Counted from the first letter of the stretch, positions 1-8,713 are shown. The stretch: 16,294 nt of DNA from a bacterium (GCA_014382085.1 JACNKJ010000166.1:1-16294); one strand, 5' to 3'. Numbers and translations are program-made. Notes: a model not told the origin generated them from the letters alone.

Positions 1-698
1 GCATTTTCCTGGGATTGATCATGGCGCGTGTGTTGCGAAAGACCCTCCTCGGTGGGAGCGAAGCGCCTTTTGTCATGGAGCTGCCGCCTTATCGCATGCC
101 CAGCAAGCGAAGCATCTTCCTGCATATGTGGAACCGTTCGGCCATGTATCTGCGCAAGGCGGGAACGATCATCCTGGGGATTTCCATCGTGCTTTGGGCT
201 CTCATGAGCTTTCCCAAGCCCGAACAATATGAGGTGGATATTCAGCTGGGGCAGTCGGTGGCCATGAGCGAGGCTGCGGCCGAGCAGGCTCGTGCGGCGG
301 AAGATTTACGCTACTCCCTGGCCGGGCGAATCGGGCGTATGCTGGAGCCGGTCACCGCGCCCATGGGCTTCGACTGGCGCATCAACACGGCCTTCCTGGG
401 AGCCTTTGCCGCCAAAGAAGTATTCGTGGCTCAGATGGCCATTGTTTTTGCCATGGAGGATGGGGGTGAGGACAGCCTGGGTCTTCGCACCGTTCTAACG
501 CGGAATTACAGCGCCGCCCAGGGCCTGGCCATCCTCATTTTTGCACTGCTGGCCACGCCTTGCATGGCAACGGTGGCCATAACCCGCAGGGAATCAGGCC
601 GTTGGGGTTGGGCCGCCCTGCAATGGGGCGGTCTCACGGGCATGGCCTACATTTTGGCCACCTTGGCCTATCAGCTGGGATCGCGACTGATCGGCTAA
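1..698 (+). CDS. feoB: Ferrous iron transport protein B, C-terminal part (truncated by window edge)
   Basis: This is the C-terminal end of FeoB, the inner-membrane Fe(II) transporter whose N-terminal G domain lies outside the window. The reading frame is open to the left edge (first whole codon at base 3), so any start seen inside, such as TTG at 15, is an artefact. The segment PFVMELPPYRMP, a hydrophobic stretch (GTIILGISIVLWALM), the motif INTAFLGAFAAKEVF and a final pair of membrane helices (LAILIFALLATPCMATVAI; GLTGMAYILATLAY) are the order seen in the FeoB C-terminal Gate region. The conserved cysteine of TPCMATVA is present. About 231 residues are visible. The stop is TAA at 696-698, followed by a T-rich stretch without a clear hairpin. 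The family call is confident; nothing can be said about feoA or the G domain from this window. Confidence 0.93.
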   Translation, partial: IFLGLIMARVLRKTLLGGSEAPFVMELPPYRMPSKRSIFLHMWNRSAMYLRKAGTIILGISIVLWALMSFPKPEQYEVDIQLGQSVAMSEAAAEQARAAEDLRYSLAGRIGRMLEPVTAPMGFDWRINTAFLGAFAAKEVFVAQMAIVFAMEDGGEDSLGLRTVLTRNYSAAQGLAILIFALLATPCMATVAITRRESGRWGWAALQWGGLTGMAYILATLAYQLGSRLIG

Positions 699-724
699 TT
701 TCCGAGTTTTTTCCCTCCATCACC

Positions 725-753
725 TTTACAAGATCTGCTCATCCTGGTATGTA
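725..753 (+). promoter_or_regulatory. Possible sigma70-type promoter for the Na/Pi transporter unit
   Basis: TTTACA (725-730) and TATGTA (748-753) are 17 bp apart, and TGG directly before the second box gives an extended -10. Transcription would start near 760 and leave a leader of about 50 nt before the GTG at 811. The -10 match is only partial, so this is a candidate. Confidence 0.35.
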
Positions 754-810
754 GGCCGGGTCGGGTCCGGTTGGGCTCGCCGTCTCAGCATCCCGTTCCG
801 TGAGGTCAAG

Positions 811-1977
811 GTGAGCAGCGAGTCCCGGATCCCCGCCGGTTCAACGAGCGCGTCTCCCAACGGTTTCTTTCGTGATCTGGCCGATACGGTTTTGAAGACC
901 GTAACGCTACTAGCCATCCTCTACATATTTTTTGTGGCCATCAAGCTCATGGGCGGCAGCGCCAAGGGCATGGGCAGGATGTTGGCCGCCGAGTTCCTGA
1001 ACCAGGGCACTTCCAGTGCACTGCTCGGGCTCTTGTTGGGTGTCTTCACGACTAGCCTGGTGCAGAGTTCCTCCACAGTCACATCCATGGTGGTGGGCCT
1101 GGTGGCCGGTGGAGCATTCTCATTGGAAATCGCCATACCCATCATCATGGGCGCGAATATCGGAACTACGGTCACCAACACCATCGTGTCCTTGGGGCAT
1201 GTGCATAATCGTGAGGAATTCCGGAGGGCCTTCGCCGCGGGAACCGTACACGATATTTTCAACGTGCTGGCGGTCATCGTCATTTTTCCGCTGGAGCAGA
1301 TGACGCACTTCCTTCAGCGCATGGCCACCTGGATGACCGGCCACCTCATGGGGCAGGAGTTTGGGAAGTTCGACGGTATTAAGCACATCGTCGATCCGGC
1401 CATTAACTTGATCAACGGTCTGATCCCCCACGATGGTTTTCGTCTGCTCTTCGCCCTGATCCTGCTTCTGGCCACCTTGACCTTTCTGGTTAAATTCATG
1501 CGTTCCATTATGGAAAATCGTCTGGCGCGTATGATCGACAGTGTGCTCTTTAAGAATGCGGGCACGAGCATGGTCATGGGAATTATTTTCACCATTCTCG
1601 TGCAGTCGAGTTCGGTGACCACAAGCCTCGTGGTGCCTCTGGTGGGCGCGGGCATTCTGACGATCAAACAGATCTTCCCCTACACCCTCGGCTCGAACGT
1701 GGGTACAACGATTACCGCGCTCATGGCGGCGCTTGTATTCGCGGCGACGGGCAGTGCGCCGGATGCTTCACGCGCCGCTCTTACGGCGGCCCTCGTACAC
1801 ACGCTTTTCAATATTTCGGGGATCATCATTTGGTACCCCTTCCGGGCTTTACCGATAAATCTGGCGATGCGTCTGGCGGACATTTGTGCCGCATCGCGGA
1901 GAAACACCATCCTGGTCATCCTGGGATATTTCGGAATCTATCTGATTCCCCTGGTTTTGTTGCTGCTTCTGCGCTAA
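811..1977 (+). CDS. Na+/phosphate cotransporter family protein (NptA/Na_Pi_cotrans type)
   Basis: This is a 388-residue inner-membrane protein of the Na/Pi-cotransporter family, expected to import inorganic phosphate with sodium. The family's inverted duplication is visible. The first half has QSSSTVTS (residues 85-92) followed by GANIGTTVTNT (114-124). The second half has QSSSVTTS (265-272) followed by GSNVGTTITAL (294-304). Hydrophobic helices fill the rest, including an N-terminal one at about 29-47 and a final one at about 366-387. The start is GTG at 811 with GAGGT a few bases upstream at 802-806. Many bacterial relatives carry a fused C-terminal PhoU domain. This one stops after the membrane part, and a PhoU-like protein is encoded separately 21 bp downstream, so the two probably form one unit. 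Substrate specificity for phosphate is inferred from the family and the neighbour. Confidence 0.88.
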   Translation: MSSESRIPAGSTSASPNGFFRDLADTVLKTVTLLAILYIFFVAIKLMGGSAKGMGRMLAAEFLNQGTSSALLGLLLGVFTTSLVQSSSTVTSMVVGLVAGGAFSLEIAIPIIMGANIGTTVTNTIVSLGHVHNREEFRRAFAAGTVHDIFNVLAVIVIFPLEQMTHFLQRMATWMTGHLMGQEFGKFDGIKHIVDPAINLINGLIPHDGFRLLFALILLLATLTFLVKFMRSIMENRLARMIDSVLFKNAGTSMVMGIIFTILVQSSSVTTSLVVPLVGAGILTIKQIFPYTLGSNVGTTITALMAALVFAATGSAPDASRAALTAALVHTLFNISGIIIWYPFRALPINLAMRLADICAASRRNTILVILGYFGIYLIPLVLLLLLR

Positions 1978-1998
1978 TCGCAGGAAGCGGGAGGATAT

Positions 1999-2709
1999 AT
2001 GTGGAAGGAAATTTGGAATCTGCTCAGCGAGCGCGAGACTCTACTCTCGGAAGCCTTCGATGAGGCCGTGGACATGCTCGATCTGGATCGGGAAATGTTC
2101 GCAAAAGTGACTGTGGCCCTCGAGAAAAACATCAGCCAGGAAGAATTGAAAGAACTTCGGCAGATGGACAAAAAGCTCAACAAGGTGCAGCAGGACATTC
2201 GCAAGAAAGTTTTCGAGCATCTGGCCGTGTCGAAAGGCCAAGATCTGCTCAGCGGCCTGGTTTTAACCAGCATTGTAATCGACCTGGAACGCATCGGCGA
2301 TTACAGCAAGAACATCGGTGATCTCGTAAGTCTTTTCGAAGGCGATATAGACTTAGGCGATCGAAAAGATATGCTTTACCTCCAGCTGGAGCGTAGCAAC
2401 AAATTATTCGATCTGGCGCGCTCGGCTTTGGCCGATCAAGACAAGGAAGCCGCCAAGCAGTGCATGAGAACCTACGGGAAGCTTTCGCGGGATTGCGATG
2501 CCATGCTTGGAGAGATCATCGGCGAGGCAAAGAACGATGCGGCGGTGTCCAAAGCCGATCTTAGTCTGGTCCTGCTCATGCGTTACTACAAGCGTGTGGG
2601 GGCGCACCTGAAGAACATCGCCTCGGCCACCGTGGCTCCCTTTCCCATGATAGGCTACTCGCTGAAGACTAAAAAGAAGAACGGGTCCAGCAAGAAGAAG
2701 GACACCTAG
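1999..2709 (+). CDS. PhoU-like domain protein paired with the Na/Pi transporter
   Basis: This 236-residue, helix-rich, cytoplasmic protein has PhoU character. A metal-binding-type motif DLERIGDYSKNI lies at residues 95-106. A weaker second copy, RYYKRVGAHLKNI (about 195-207), sits where the second PhoU bundle would carry its motif. The tail (about 223-236) is strongly basic (KTKKKN, SKKK). The gene begins at ATG 1999 after GGAGG (1990-1994), and the transporter's stop lies 21 bp upstream, so co-transcription is likely. Family knowledge suggests it restrains or tunes phosphate uptake. Because the partner here is a Na/Pi carrier and no PstSCAB genes are seen, it more likely acts on that transporter than on a Pst system. 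The stop TAG overlaps the stop of the convergent glycosyltransferase gene in the palindrome CTAG. Confidence 0.8.
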   Translation: MWKEIWNLLSERETLLSEAFDEAVDMLDLDREMFAKVTVALEKNISQEELKELRQMDKKLNKVQQDIRKKVFEHLAVSKGQDLLSGLVLTSIVIDLERIGDYSKNIGDLVSLFEGDIDLGDRKDMLYLQLERSNKLFDLARSALADQDKEAAKQCMRTYGKLSRDCDAMLGEIIGEAKNDAAVSKADLSLVLLMRYYKRVGAHLKNIASATVAPFPMIGYSLKTKKKNGSSKKKDT

Positions 2710-3824
2710 CGAGTCAGAAGATCCCGATAGAAAGCCTCGGCGCGATCGCCCAGGGTGGACAGGGAGAATTCCTCCTCCACTCGTCGGCGGCCATTGCGAC
2801 CCATCACGGCCAGTTTTTCCCTCTCTCCCATAAGACCGAGCAGGCGCACGGCCATTTCGCCCGCTTCACGCGATGCGCTTAACAGACCGTTTTCTCCGTG
2901 CACAATAAGCTCGCGATTGCCGCCCACATCGGTGGCCATAACCGGCAGCGACGCACTCATGGCTTCCAGAATGGTATTGGACAGTCCTTCACTTCGGCTT
3001 GTGAGAAGGGCCATATCGGCGGCGGCCAAAAGATCGGGCACGTCGCCGTGTTCACCGGCGAGCCATATACCCTTGTCGGGATCTTTTGCCAAAATCGACT
3101 GCAATTCAGCCTCGAGCTTACCTCCACCCACTAGCCAGAAGCGGCTGTGAGGATTGCGGCTGCGAACCCGGCGGGCGATATCGAGGAAAAGCCAAGGATC
3201 CTTGATGGGGTCTAGGCGCGCCACCATGATCACCACGAAATCTTCGGGCGCAAGGCCCATGCTCTGACGGATGGCCGCGCGCTTTTCCGGGTGGGGACGA
3301 AAACGATCGGTGTCGATGCCGTTACGTAGGATCACATGCTTGCGACGTGGACTAAGACGGAGCCGCTGAATGTAGGCATCGCGTCCCTGCTCGGAGTTAT
3401 GAAGATAGAGGGAAGTCAGAGGATCGGCGGCAAGATCCAGCAACGTGTCGCCGAATCCCGCATCGAAGCCCATGTCGCGCACCCCGGCAATGATCTTGCG
3501 CCGTCCCGATAAAAGCCCTGCGATGCGACCCACATGGTTCGCTTTTCGCAGCCAGGTTTGGAGAATGTCCGGCTGCCAGCTGCGCATCTCGGCCACCAGC
3601 GCCCGCATCTGCCCCAGGGGTCCTCCGGTACGACGACGGTCGAGCTCCAGCACCCGCACCCCGGCCTTCTCAAGGGGATCGCGCAGGCTGCCACCCTCAA
3701 CCAAGCTGACGACGCTCAAATCGTAGCGATCTGCGGGCAGGCGCCGGCAGAGGGCCAAGAGTTGGGTTTCTGCGCCACCCACGGCCAGTTGTGTGATCAC
3801 GTGTTGAATGCGGATGCGTTCCAA
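2706..3824 (-). CDS. Glycosyltransferase family 4 (GT-B fold)
   Basis: This is a 372-residue GT4 glycosyltransferase, expected to transfer a sugar from a nucleotide-sugar donor to a lipid- or polysaccharide-type acceptor at the cytoplasmic membrane. The N-terminal acceptor lobe starts HVITQLAVGGAETQ, with the glycine loop at residues 16-17. The C-terminal donor lobe shows VARLDPIKD (201-209, with Arg203 and Lys208) and SEGLSNTILEA with the E-x7-E pair at Glu279 and Glu287. The tail EEFSLSTLGDRAEAFY is also typical. The start is TTG at 3824, supported by AAGGAGG a few bases upstream and by the usual family beginning (M-x-I-x-HVI). No polysaccharide cluster surrounds it, so the sugar and acceptor cannot be named. 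It converges on the phoU-like gene with overlapping stops and diverges from the gene at 3975. Confidence 0.9.
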   Translation of the reverse strand: MERIRIQHVITQLAVGGAETQLLALCRRLPADRYDLSVVSLVEGGSLRDPLEKAGVRVLELDRRRTGGPLGQMRALVAEMRSWQPDILQTWLRKANHVGRIAGLLSGRRKIIAGVRDMGFDAGFGDTLLDLAADPLTSLYLHNSEQGRDAYIQRLRLSPRRKHVILRNGIDTDRFRPHPEKRAAIRQSMGLAPEDFVVIMVARLDPIKDPWLFLDIARRVRSRNPHSRFWLVGGGKLEAELQSILAKDPDKGIWLAGEHGDVPDLLAAADMALLTSRSEGLSNTILEAMSASLPVMATDVGGNRELIVHGENGLLSASREAGEMAVRLLGLMGEREKLAVMGRNGRRRVEEEFSLSTLGDRAEAFYRDLLTR

Positions 3825-3974
3825 GGTCCTCCTTAGTGGGCCAGTTTACGCGCTCTGCGTGAAGGCACAATAAAAAACCCCGGTTCCAGCCCATTGCCCT
3901 TGGGATCTTGGCAAGCGGCGCCTTTGGCCTTTATTGCATAGCTTGGCTGCGTTAATATTTCGCCGGGAGGACCC

Positions 3975-6938
3975 ATGGCGTCTATGGAAACATTCGAGGA
4001 TGGAGTCGGCGTCTCTCATTTCGAAAGGCTCATGCCCTTTCGTATTCGAGATATCCTACTGGTCTCCAGCCTCTACGATTCATTCATTCTGGAGCAGGAC
4101 GGACATCTGACCGAAATGCTCATGACCGAGTACGCCGAGCTCAACCTGAGCTACGCACCGGTCATCACGCGGGTGTCCTCGGGTGAGGAAGCCTTGGATC
4201 GCCTCGTGGAGCGGCCCTTCGATCTGGTCATCACCATGACGCGTCTGGGCGATATGGAAGTGAGTGTATTCGGGGAAGCCGCCAAAGAAATTCGACCGGA
4301 TATTCCCGTGGTCCTACTGGTCTACTCCACGCGGGAGCTCATTACGCCCACCGAGGGCAAGATCGACATTCCCGGCATCGATCTGGTTTTCGCCTGGCGC
4401 GGCGACGTGCGAATTCTTCTGGGCATTATCAAGTGCATCGAGGATCGCATCAACGCGGGTCCCGACGCCGAGACGGCCAATGTGCGAACCTTGATGCTCA
4501 TCGAAGATTCGGTGCGCTTTTATTCATCCTACCTTCCCATGCTCTATACGGAATTCATGCGTCAGACACAGGGCCTGATGGTTGAGGGCATCGACATACG
4601 CGATCGCCTACTTCGCATGCGGGCCAGGCCGAAAATAATTCTGGCCCAAACCTTTGAGGAGGCCGAAGAACTCTACGCAACTTTCCGCAATACCATGCTG
4701 GGCGTGATCACTGATGCGGAATTTGCGAGGGAAGGCGAGAAGGATCCAGCAGCCGGTGTGGAATTCGCCCGTCGGGTGAGGGAGCAGGATCCGGATCTGC
4801 CCATCCTCCTGCAGTCGTCCAATGAGGGGCGCGCGCGTGAGGCGCATGCCTTGGGTATTAATTTCCTTCACAAGCATTCGCCCACGCTTCTCGGCGATCT
4901 GCGCCACTTCATGAAAACTCATCTGGGATTCGGCCGCTTCATCTTCACACTACCCGACGGCACGGAGGTGGCGAGGGCGGATGATCTAATGAGTATGGCG
5001 CGTCAGTTGGTTCGTGTGCCACCTGAATCGCTACGTTTCCACGCCCTGAGAAATCACTTCTCCAACTGGTTCATGGCCCGTACCGAATTTGCATTAGCTC
5101 AACGACTCAGGCCCGTGAAGGTGTCGGAGTTCGACGATATGGAAGTCATGCGCCAATATCTGCTGGACACTCTCGGCGAGTACCGAGAAGCGGTTACCAG
5201 CGGACGCATTTCCGATTTCCGCCGCGGCTACTACGATGCCAGCAGCAATTTCATGCGCATCGGCACGGGTTCCTTGGGCGGCAAGGGGAGAGGGCTTGCC
5301 TTCATCAATTCCCTCTTCAGCCGCTCGGACTTCAAGGAGTCCATTCCAGACGTGAAAGTCTATGTTCCCCAGAGTGCGGTCATCGGAACGGACATCTTCG
5401 ATCAGTACATGGAAGATAATGATCTATTTGGCGTCGCTCTCAGCGATCAGAGCGACGAGGCCATCGCCGCCGCTTTCCTGCGCGCGCGCTTGCCCGAGCA
5501 GGCCTTCTCCGATCTCCGCAGCTTCCTTTCCAACGTGGGATACCCGCTTGCAGTACGTTCGTCGAGTCTGCTGGAAGATTCGCAGCATCAGCCTTTTGCG
5601 GGTGTCTACGTGAGCCACATGCTGCCCAACAACCATCCCGACGATTCTCTTCGCCTTAAGCAACTGCTCCACGCCATTAAGTTGGTCTACGCCTCCACTT
5701 ATTTCAGTGCAGCTAAGGCCTACATCTCTTCCACGCCCAATCGTATTGAGGAAGAAAAGATGGCGGTGATTCTTCAGCGCGTGGTTGGACGTCGCCACGG
5801 CGATGTGCTATATCCTTGCATCGGCGGCGTGGGGCAATCGCACAACTATTACCCGGTTCATGGCATCGAGCCAGAGGACGGTGCCACATCCGTGGTTCTA
5901 GGATTGGGCAAGGCAGTCGTGGAGGGTGAGCGCTCGCTTTGGTTCTCACCCAAGCATCCTAGGATTCTACCCCAGTTTCCCACTACAAAAGATTTCCTTG
6001 AGCACGCTCAGCGAGAGTTTTGGATGCTCGACCTCTCTGCGCCCGAAGCTTTCGCTCAAATCGACGGCGCCGGCAGTTTGATCAAAGATGGTCTGGCGCG
6101 CGCCGAACGCGACGGCACCCTTTGGCCCCTGGGTTCCACCTACATGCCCGATAATGACGCCGTCTACGATGGTATCTCGCGCGAGGGTGTTCGCCTGGTG
6201 ACCTTCGCCCATATTCTAAAATCCGACTGGTTCCCCCTGTCGGACATCTTGGAGAAGGTGCTGAGCCTTGGATGCCGCGGCATGGCTGCCCCGGTGGAAA
6301 TCGAGTTCGCGGCCAACCCCGATCGCGAGGGCGAATACAAGCCGGAATTCGCCCTACTTCAAATTCGTCCACTTGTGGTGGGCCGTGAAGAAATGCGAGT
6401 GGATCGCGATGAGCTCGATACCGAACGCCTGCTGATCTATTCGGAACACGCGCTGGGCAATGGGCGACTAGATGGCATTCATGACATCGTCCTGGTGCGC
6501 GAGGATGTTTTTCAGCGTGAGAAGACTCCCGAAATCGCCCTGGCCGTTCGCAATCTGAATCGAAAATTGGCGGACGAAGGAAAACCCTATCTGCTCGTGG
6601 GCCCGGGACGATGGGGTACGCGCGATCGTTGGTTAGGCATTCCCGTGGCCTGGACCGACATCACCTGGGCTCGGGCCGTTGTGGAAACGGAGTTGGAAGG
6701 TATCAAGGTGAAGCCTAGTCAGGGCAGTCATTTCTTCCACAACATGATTTCCAACGAGGTGGCCTACTTCAGCGCTCTTGAAGGCGAGCGTGAGAGCTAT
6801 ATGAAACTCGACTTGCTTGCGGATGCACCCGTGGTAGAAGAGACGGAACTTCTTCGTCATATTCGTTTGGATAAACCGCTGGATGTCTTTCTAGATGGAC
6901 ATCACGGCCGCGGAGCCGTTCTCCTGTCTAAAGAATGA
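3975..6938 (+). CDS. Receiver-domain protein with PPDK/PEP-synthase-type ATP-grasp module
   Basis: This is a 987-residue, probably cytoplasmic, multidomain protein. Residues 24-150 resemble a response-regulator receiver, but the phospho-acceptor position in PFDLVITM is Met88 and no clear active lysine follows. Residues 171-316 form a second receiver that keeps the key residues: Glu177-Asp178, Asp247 (VITDAEF), Ser281/282 and Lys300 (FLHKHS). Residues about 425-800 match the nucleotide-binding part of pyruvate phosphate dikinase/PEP synthase: GSLGGKGRGLAF (432-443), PLAVRSSSLLEDS (524-536), MAVILQRVVG, VVLGLGKAVVEG and the closing LLQIRPL (794-800). The phosphohistidine swivel and PEP/pyruvate barrel are absent. 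Instead a C-terminal segment has GPGRWGTRDRWLGIPV (876-891) and PSQGSHFFHNM (914-924). The start ATG 3975 follows CGGGAGG. A phosphorylation-controlled kinase or phosphotransferase is my inference; the substrate is unknown. Confidence 0.82.
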   Translation: MASMETFEDGVGVSHFERLMPFRIRDILLVSSLYDSFILEQDGHLTEMLMTEYAELNLSYAPVITRVSSGEEALDRLVERPFDLVITMTRLGDMEVSVFGEAAKEIRPDIPVVLLVYSTRELITPTEGKIDIPGIDLVFAWRGDVRILLGIIKCIEDRINAGPDAETANVRTLMLIEDSVRFYSSYLPMLYTEFMRQTQGLMVEGIDIRDRLLRMRARPKIILAQTFEEAEELYATFRNTMLGVITDAEFAREGEKDPAAGVEFARRVREQDPDLPILLQSSNEGRAREAHALGINFLHKHSPTLLGDLRHFMKTHLGFGRFIFTLPDGTEVARADDLMSMARQLVRVPPESLRFHALRNHFSNWFMARTEFALAQRLRPVKVSEFDDMEVMRQYLLDTLGEYREAVTSGRISDFRRGYYDASSNFMRIGTGSLGGKGRGLAFINSLFSRSDFKESIPDVKVYVPQSAVIGTDIFDQYMEDNDLFGVALSDQSDEAIAAAFLRARLPEQAFSDLRSFLSNVGYPLAVRSSSLLEDSQHQPFAGVYVSHMLPNNHPDDSLRLKQLLHAIKLVYASTYFSAAKAYISSTPNRIEEEKMAVILQRVVGRRHGDVLYPCIGGVGQSHNYYPVHGIEPEDGATSVVLGLGKAVVEGERSLWFSPKHPRILPQFPTTKDFLEHAQREFWMLDLSAPEAFAQIDGAGSLIKDGLARAERDGTLWPLGSTYMPDNDAVYDGISREGVRLVTFAHILKSDWFPLSDILEKVLSLGCRGMAAPVEIEFAANPDREGEYKPEFALLQIRPLVVGREEMRVDRDELDTERLLIYSEHALGNGRLDGIHDIVLVREDVFQREKTPEIALAVRNLNRKLADEGKPYLLVGPGRWGTRDRWLGIPVAWTDITWARAVVETELEGIKVKPSQGSHFFHNMISNEVAYFSALEGERESYMKLDLLADAPVVEETELLRHIRLDKPLDVFLDGHHGRGAVLLSKE

Positions 6939-6950
6939 GTGGCTACGATC

Positions 6951-6959
6951 TGCTATAAT
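6951..6959 (+). promoter_or_regulatory. Extended -10 promoter for the secreted propeller gene
   Basis: TGCTATAAT is a perfect -10 hexamer (6954-6959) with a TGn extension, placed 12 bp after the preceding stop codon. No good -35 is present 17 bp upstream, which an extended -10 can tolerate. Transcription would start near 6966, leaving about 20 nt before the ATG at 6985 with AGGAGG in between. Confidence 0.6.
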
Positions 6960-6984
6960 GGTGTCCAGCAATTAGGAGGCTGCC

Positions 6985-8637
6985 ATGCGCATGATCACCT
7001 TCATTCTGCTCCTTTCATTCCTTGTTCCCACAGTCGTTCCGGCTTTCGAAGAGCCACACTTCGCGCGCGAGGACCTGCTTCTCGAGGGCCGCGAAGCCTA
7101 CCCCAGATCTTTGGTGAAACTCTTTGACGACGGCTACCTGCGCGACTGGGATAACTGGAGGATCAACAGCGATAGCAGCGGCGAACTTCAGAATGAGCAG
7201 CAGGTTGCCGTGAACCCGACAAACCCCGACAACCTCGTGGCCGTGTGGCGCGACTTCCGCCTGGGATATCGTCGCGTGGGCGTGGGCTACACCTTCGACG
7301 GCGGCCTTAACTGGACCGACACGCTTCTGCCCGACTATCACTACACGCGTCATTCCGATCCGGGCATCACTTACGACAGCCAAGGCAACTTCTACACCGT
7401 TATCCTTTCCTATGAGGACACCAACTCGCCCAACGGACTTTTCGTGACCAAGTCCGGCGACGGGGGTATAAGCTGGGGGCCCCATGTGACGGCGGTGGAC
7501 GGAGTGCCCGGGGTCTTCGAAGACAAGGAACTCATCGCCTGCGATCGCACGGGCGGCCTCTACGACGGCAATGTCTACGTATCCTGGGCGCGTTTCTACA
7601 GCACCCAGATCTACAACGTACGCTCAACCGACGGTGCACAGAGCTTCCAAACTCCAATTCGCATCAGCGACAGCGGGGGTGTGCAGTGGCCCGTGCCCGT
7701 GGTTGGCGCGGACGGTACTCTGGTGGTGGCCTGGGTCTACACCTATGGTCCTGCCATCCGCTTGGATCGATCCTTCGACGGCGGCGCTAGCTTCGGTTCG
7801 GACATTCAGCTGACAAGCCTTTACACGGGGTCCACAAGCCTAAACGGCGGCATCACATCCTATTCGTTCCCGGCCATGGATTGCGACATCACCGATGGTC
7901 CCTATGACGGGCGCTTCTACGTGGCCTACATGGATCGCCAGGGCAATGACTATGACATCTACTTCCGCTACTCGGACAACAACGCCGCCACATGGTCTTC
8001 GCCCCTGCGCATCAACGATGACGCGGTGAACAATGGGCGCGACCAATTCCACCCATGGTTGACGGTGAGTCCCGACGGCGCCATCAGCGTGGTCTTCTAC
8101 GATCGGCGCAATGATCCATCCAACTATCTCATGGATCTCTACTTCACCCAATCGTTAGACGGCGGAGCCACCTGGTCCGAGAATCGGCGCGTGACCACGG
8201 TGTCTTCAGATCCCAACGCCGGACTTCGGGCCGGGCTGATCGGCGAGTACATCGGACTTGCCGCCTCAAGTGCGAATCGAGTGCACCCGGTTTGGACCGA
8301 TACACGCGAGGGCAATCAAGACACCTACACTTCGATCATCGGAAATTCCACCGGCTTGGCAGATGCATGGTCAGGGAATCTCAGTTTAACGGGAATCTAT
8401 CCCAATCCATTTCGCGAAAGCACGCAGATCAACTACAGCGCCGCATCGGGCGCTAGCGTGAGTGTCCGTATCTACGATGTTAAAGGTCGGCTGGTTCGTG
8501 AACTCAGCGGTCATGGCGGCACCTTGGCCTGGGACGGACGTGACGGGTCCGGCAATCGACTCGGCAACGGTGTCTACCTGATTCAGCTTCATTCCGGCGG
8601 TGAAGTTCATGGTGGCCGGACCTTACTCCTCCGCTGA
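6985..8637 (+). CDS. Secreted six-Asp-box beta-propeller protein with FlgD/Por-type C-terminal domain
   Basis: This 550-residue exported protein starts with a signal peptide (hydrophobic residues about 4-20, cleavage near PAF). Six Asp-box (BNR-like) repeats follow at residues 103-110 (TFDGGLNW), 157-164 (SGDGGISW), 214-221 (STDGAQSF), 263-270 (SFDGGASF), 330-337 (degenerate SDNNAATW) and 390-397 (SLDGGATW). That number fits a six-bladed sialidase-type propeller. I do not see the arginine triad needed to claim sialidase activity. The last 80 residues (IYPNPFREST, IYDVKGRLV, WDGRDGSGN, LGNGVYLIQL) form the FlgD-like or type IX-style sorting segment common in FCB-type bacteria, so surface display or release is likely. 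ATG 6985 is preceded by AGGAGG. The ligand is unknown; carbohydrate or protein binding are both possible. Confidence 0.82.
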   Translation: MRMITFILLLSFLVPTVVPAFEEPHFAREDLLLEGREAYPRSLVKLFDDGYLRDWDNWRINSDSSGELQNEQQVAVNPTNPDNLVAVWRDFRLGYRRVGVGYTFDGGLNWTDTLLPDYHYTRHSDPGITYDSQGNFYTVILSYEDTNSPNGLFVTKSGDGGISWGPHVTAVDGVPGVFEDKELIACDRTGGLYDGNVYVSWARFYSTQIYNVRSTDGAQSFQTPIRISDSGGVQWPVPVVGADGTLVVAWVYTYGPAIRLDRSFDGGASFGSDIQLTSLYTGSTSLNGGITSYSFPAMDCDITDGPYDGRFYVAYMDRQGNDYDIYFRYSDNNAATWSSPLRINDDAVNNGRDQFHPWLTVSPDGAISVVFYDRRNDPSNYLMDLYFTQSLDGGATWSENRRVTTVSSDPNAGLRAGLIGEYIGLAASSANRVHPVWTDTREGNQDTYTSIIGNSTGLADAWSGNLSLTGIYPNPFRESTQINYSAASGASVSVRIYDVKGRLVRELSGHGGTLAWDGRDGSGNRLGNGVYLIQLHSGGEVHGGRTLLLR

Positions 8638-8654
8638 TCGAGAACTTGCTATTC

Positions 8655-8694
8655 ACAAAAAAACCCCGGCTAGTCGGCCGGGGTTTCTAATTTT
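8655..8694. terminator. Bidirectional rho-independent terminator
   Basis: The arms AAACCCCGGC (8661-8670) and GCCGGGGTTT (8677-8686) pair perfectly around a 6-nt loop. An A-tract lies on the left (8657-8663) and a T-rich stretch on the right, so it can end both the propeller gene (+) and gdhA (-), whose stops flank it at 8637 and 8714. Confidence 0.9.
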
Positions 8695-8713
8695 GACTGA
8701 CAGGTGCTAGCTC

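Noticed and set aside
3871..3884. AAAAAACCCCGG, resembling half of a terminator on the minus strand
   Set aside because: No matching complementary arm exists nearby, and it lies in a divergent region where no terminator is expected.
3930..3958. Possible -35/-10 pair TTTATT/TAATAT before the 987-residue gene
   Set aside because: Transcription would start inside the Shine-Dalgarno sequence, leaving almost no leader, and the -35 match is poor.
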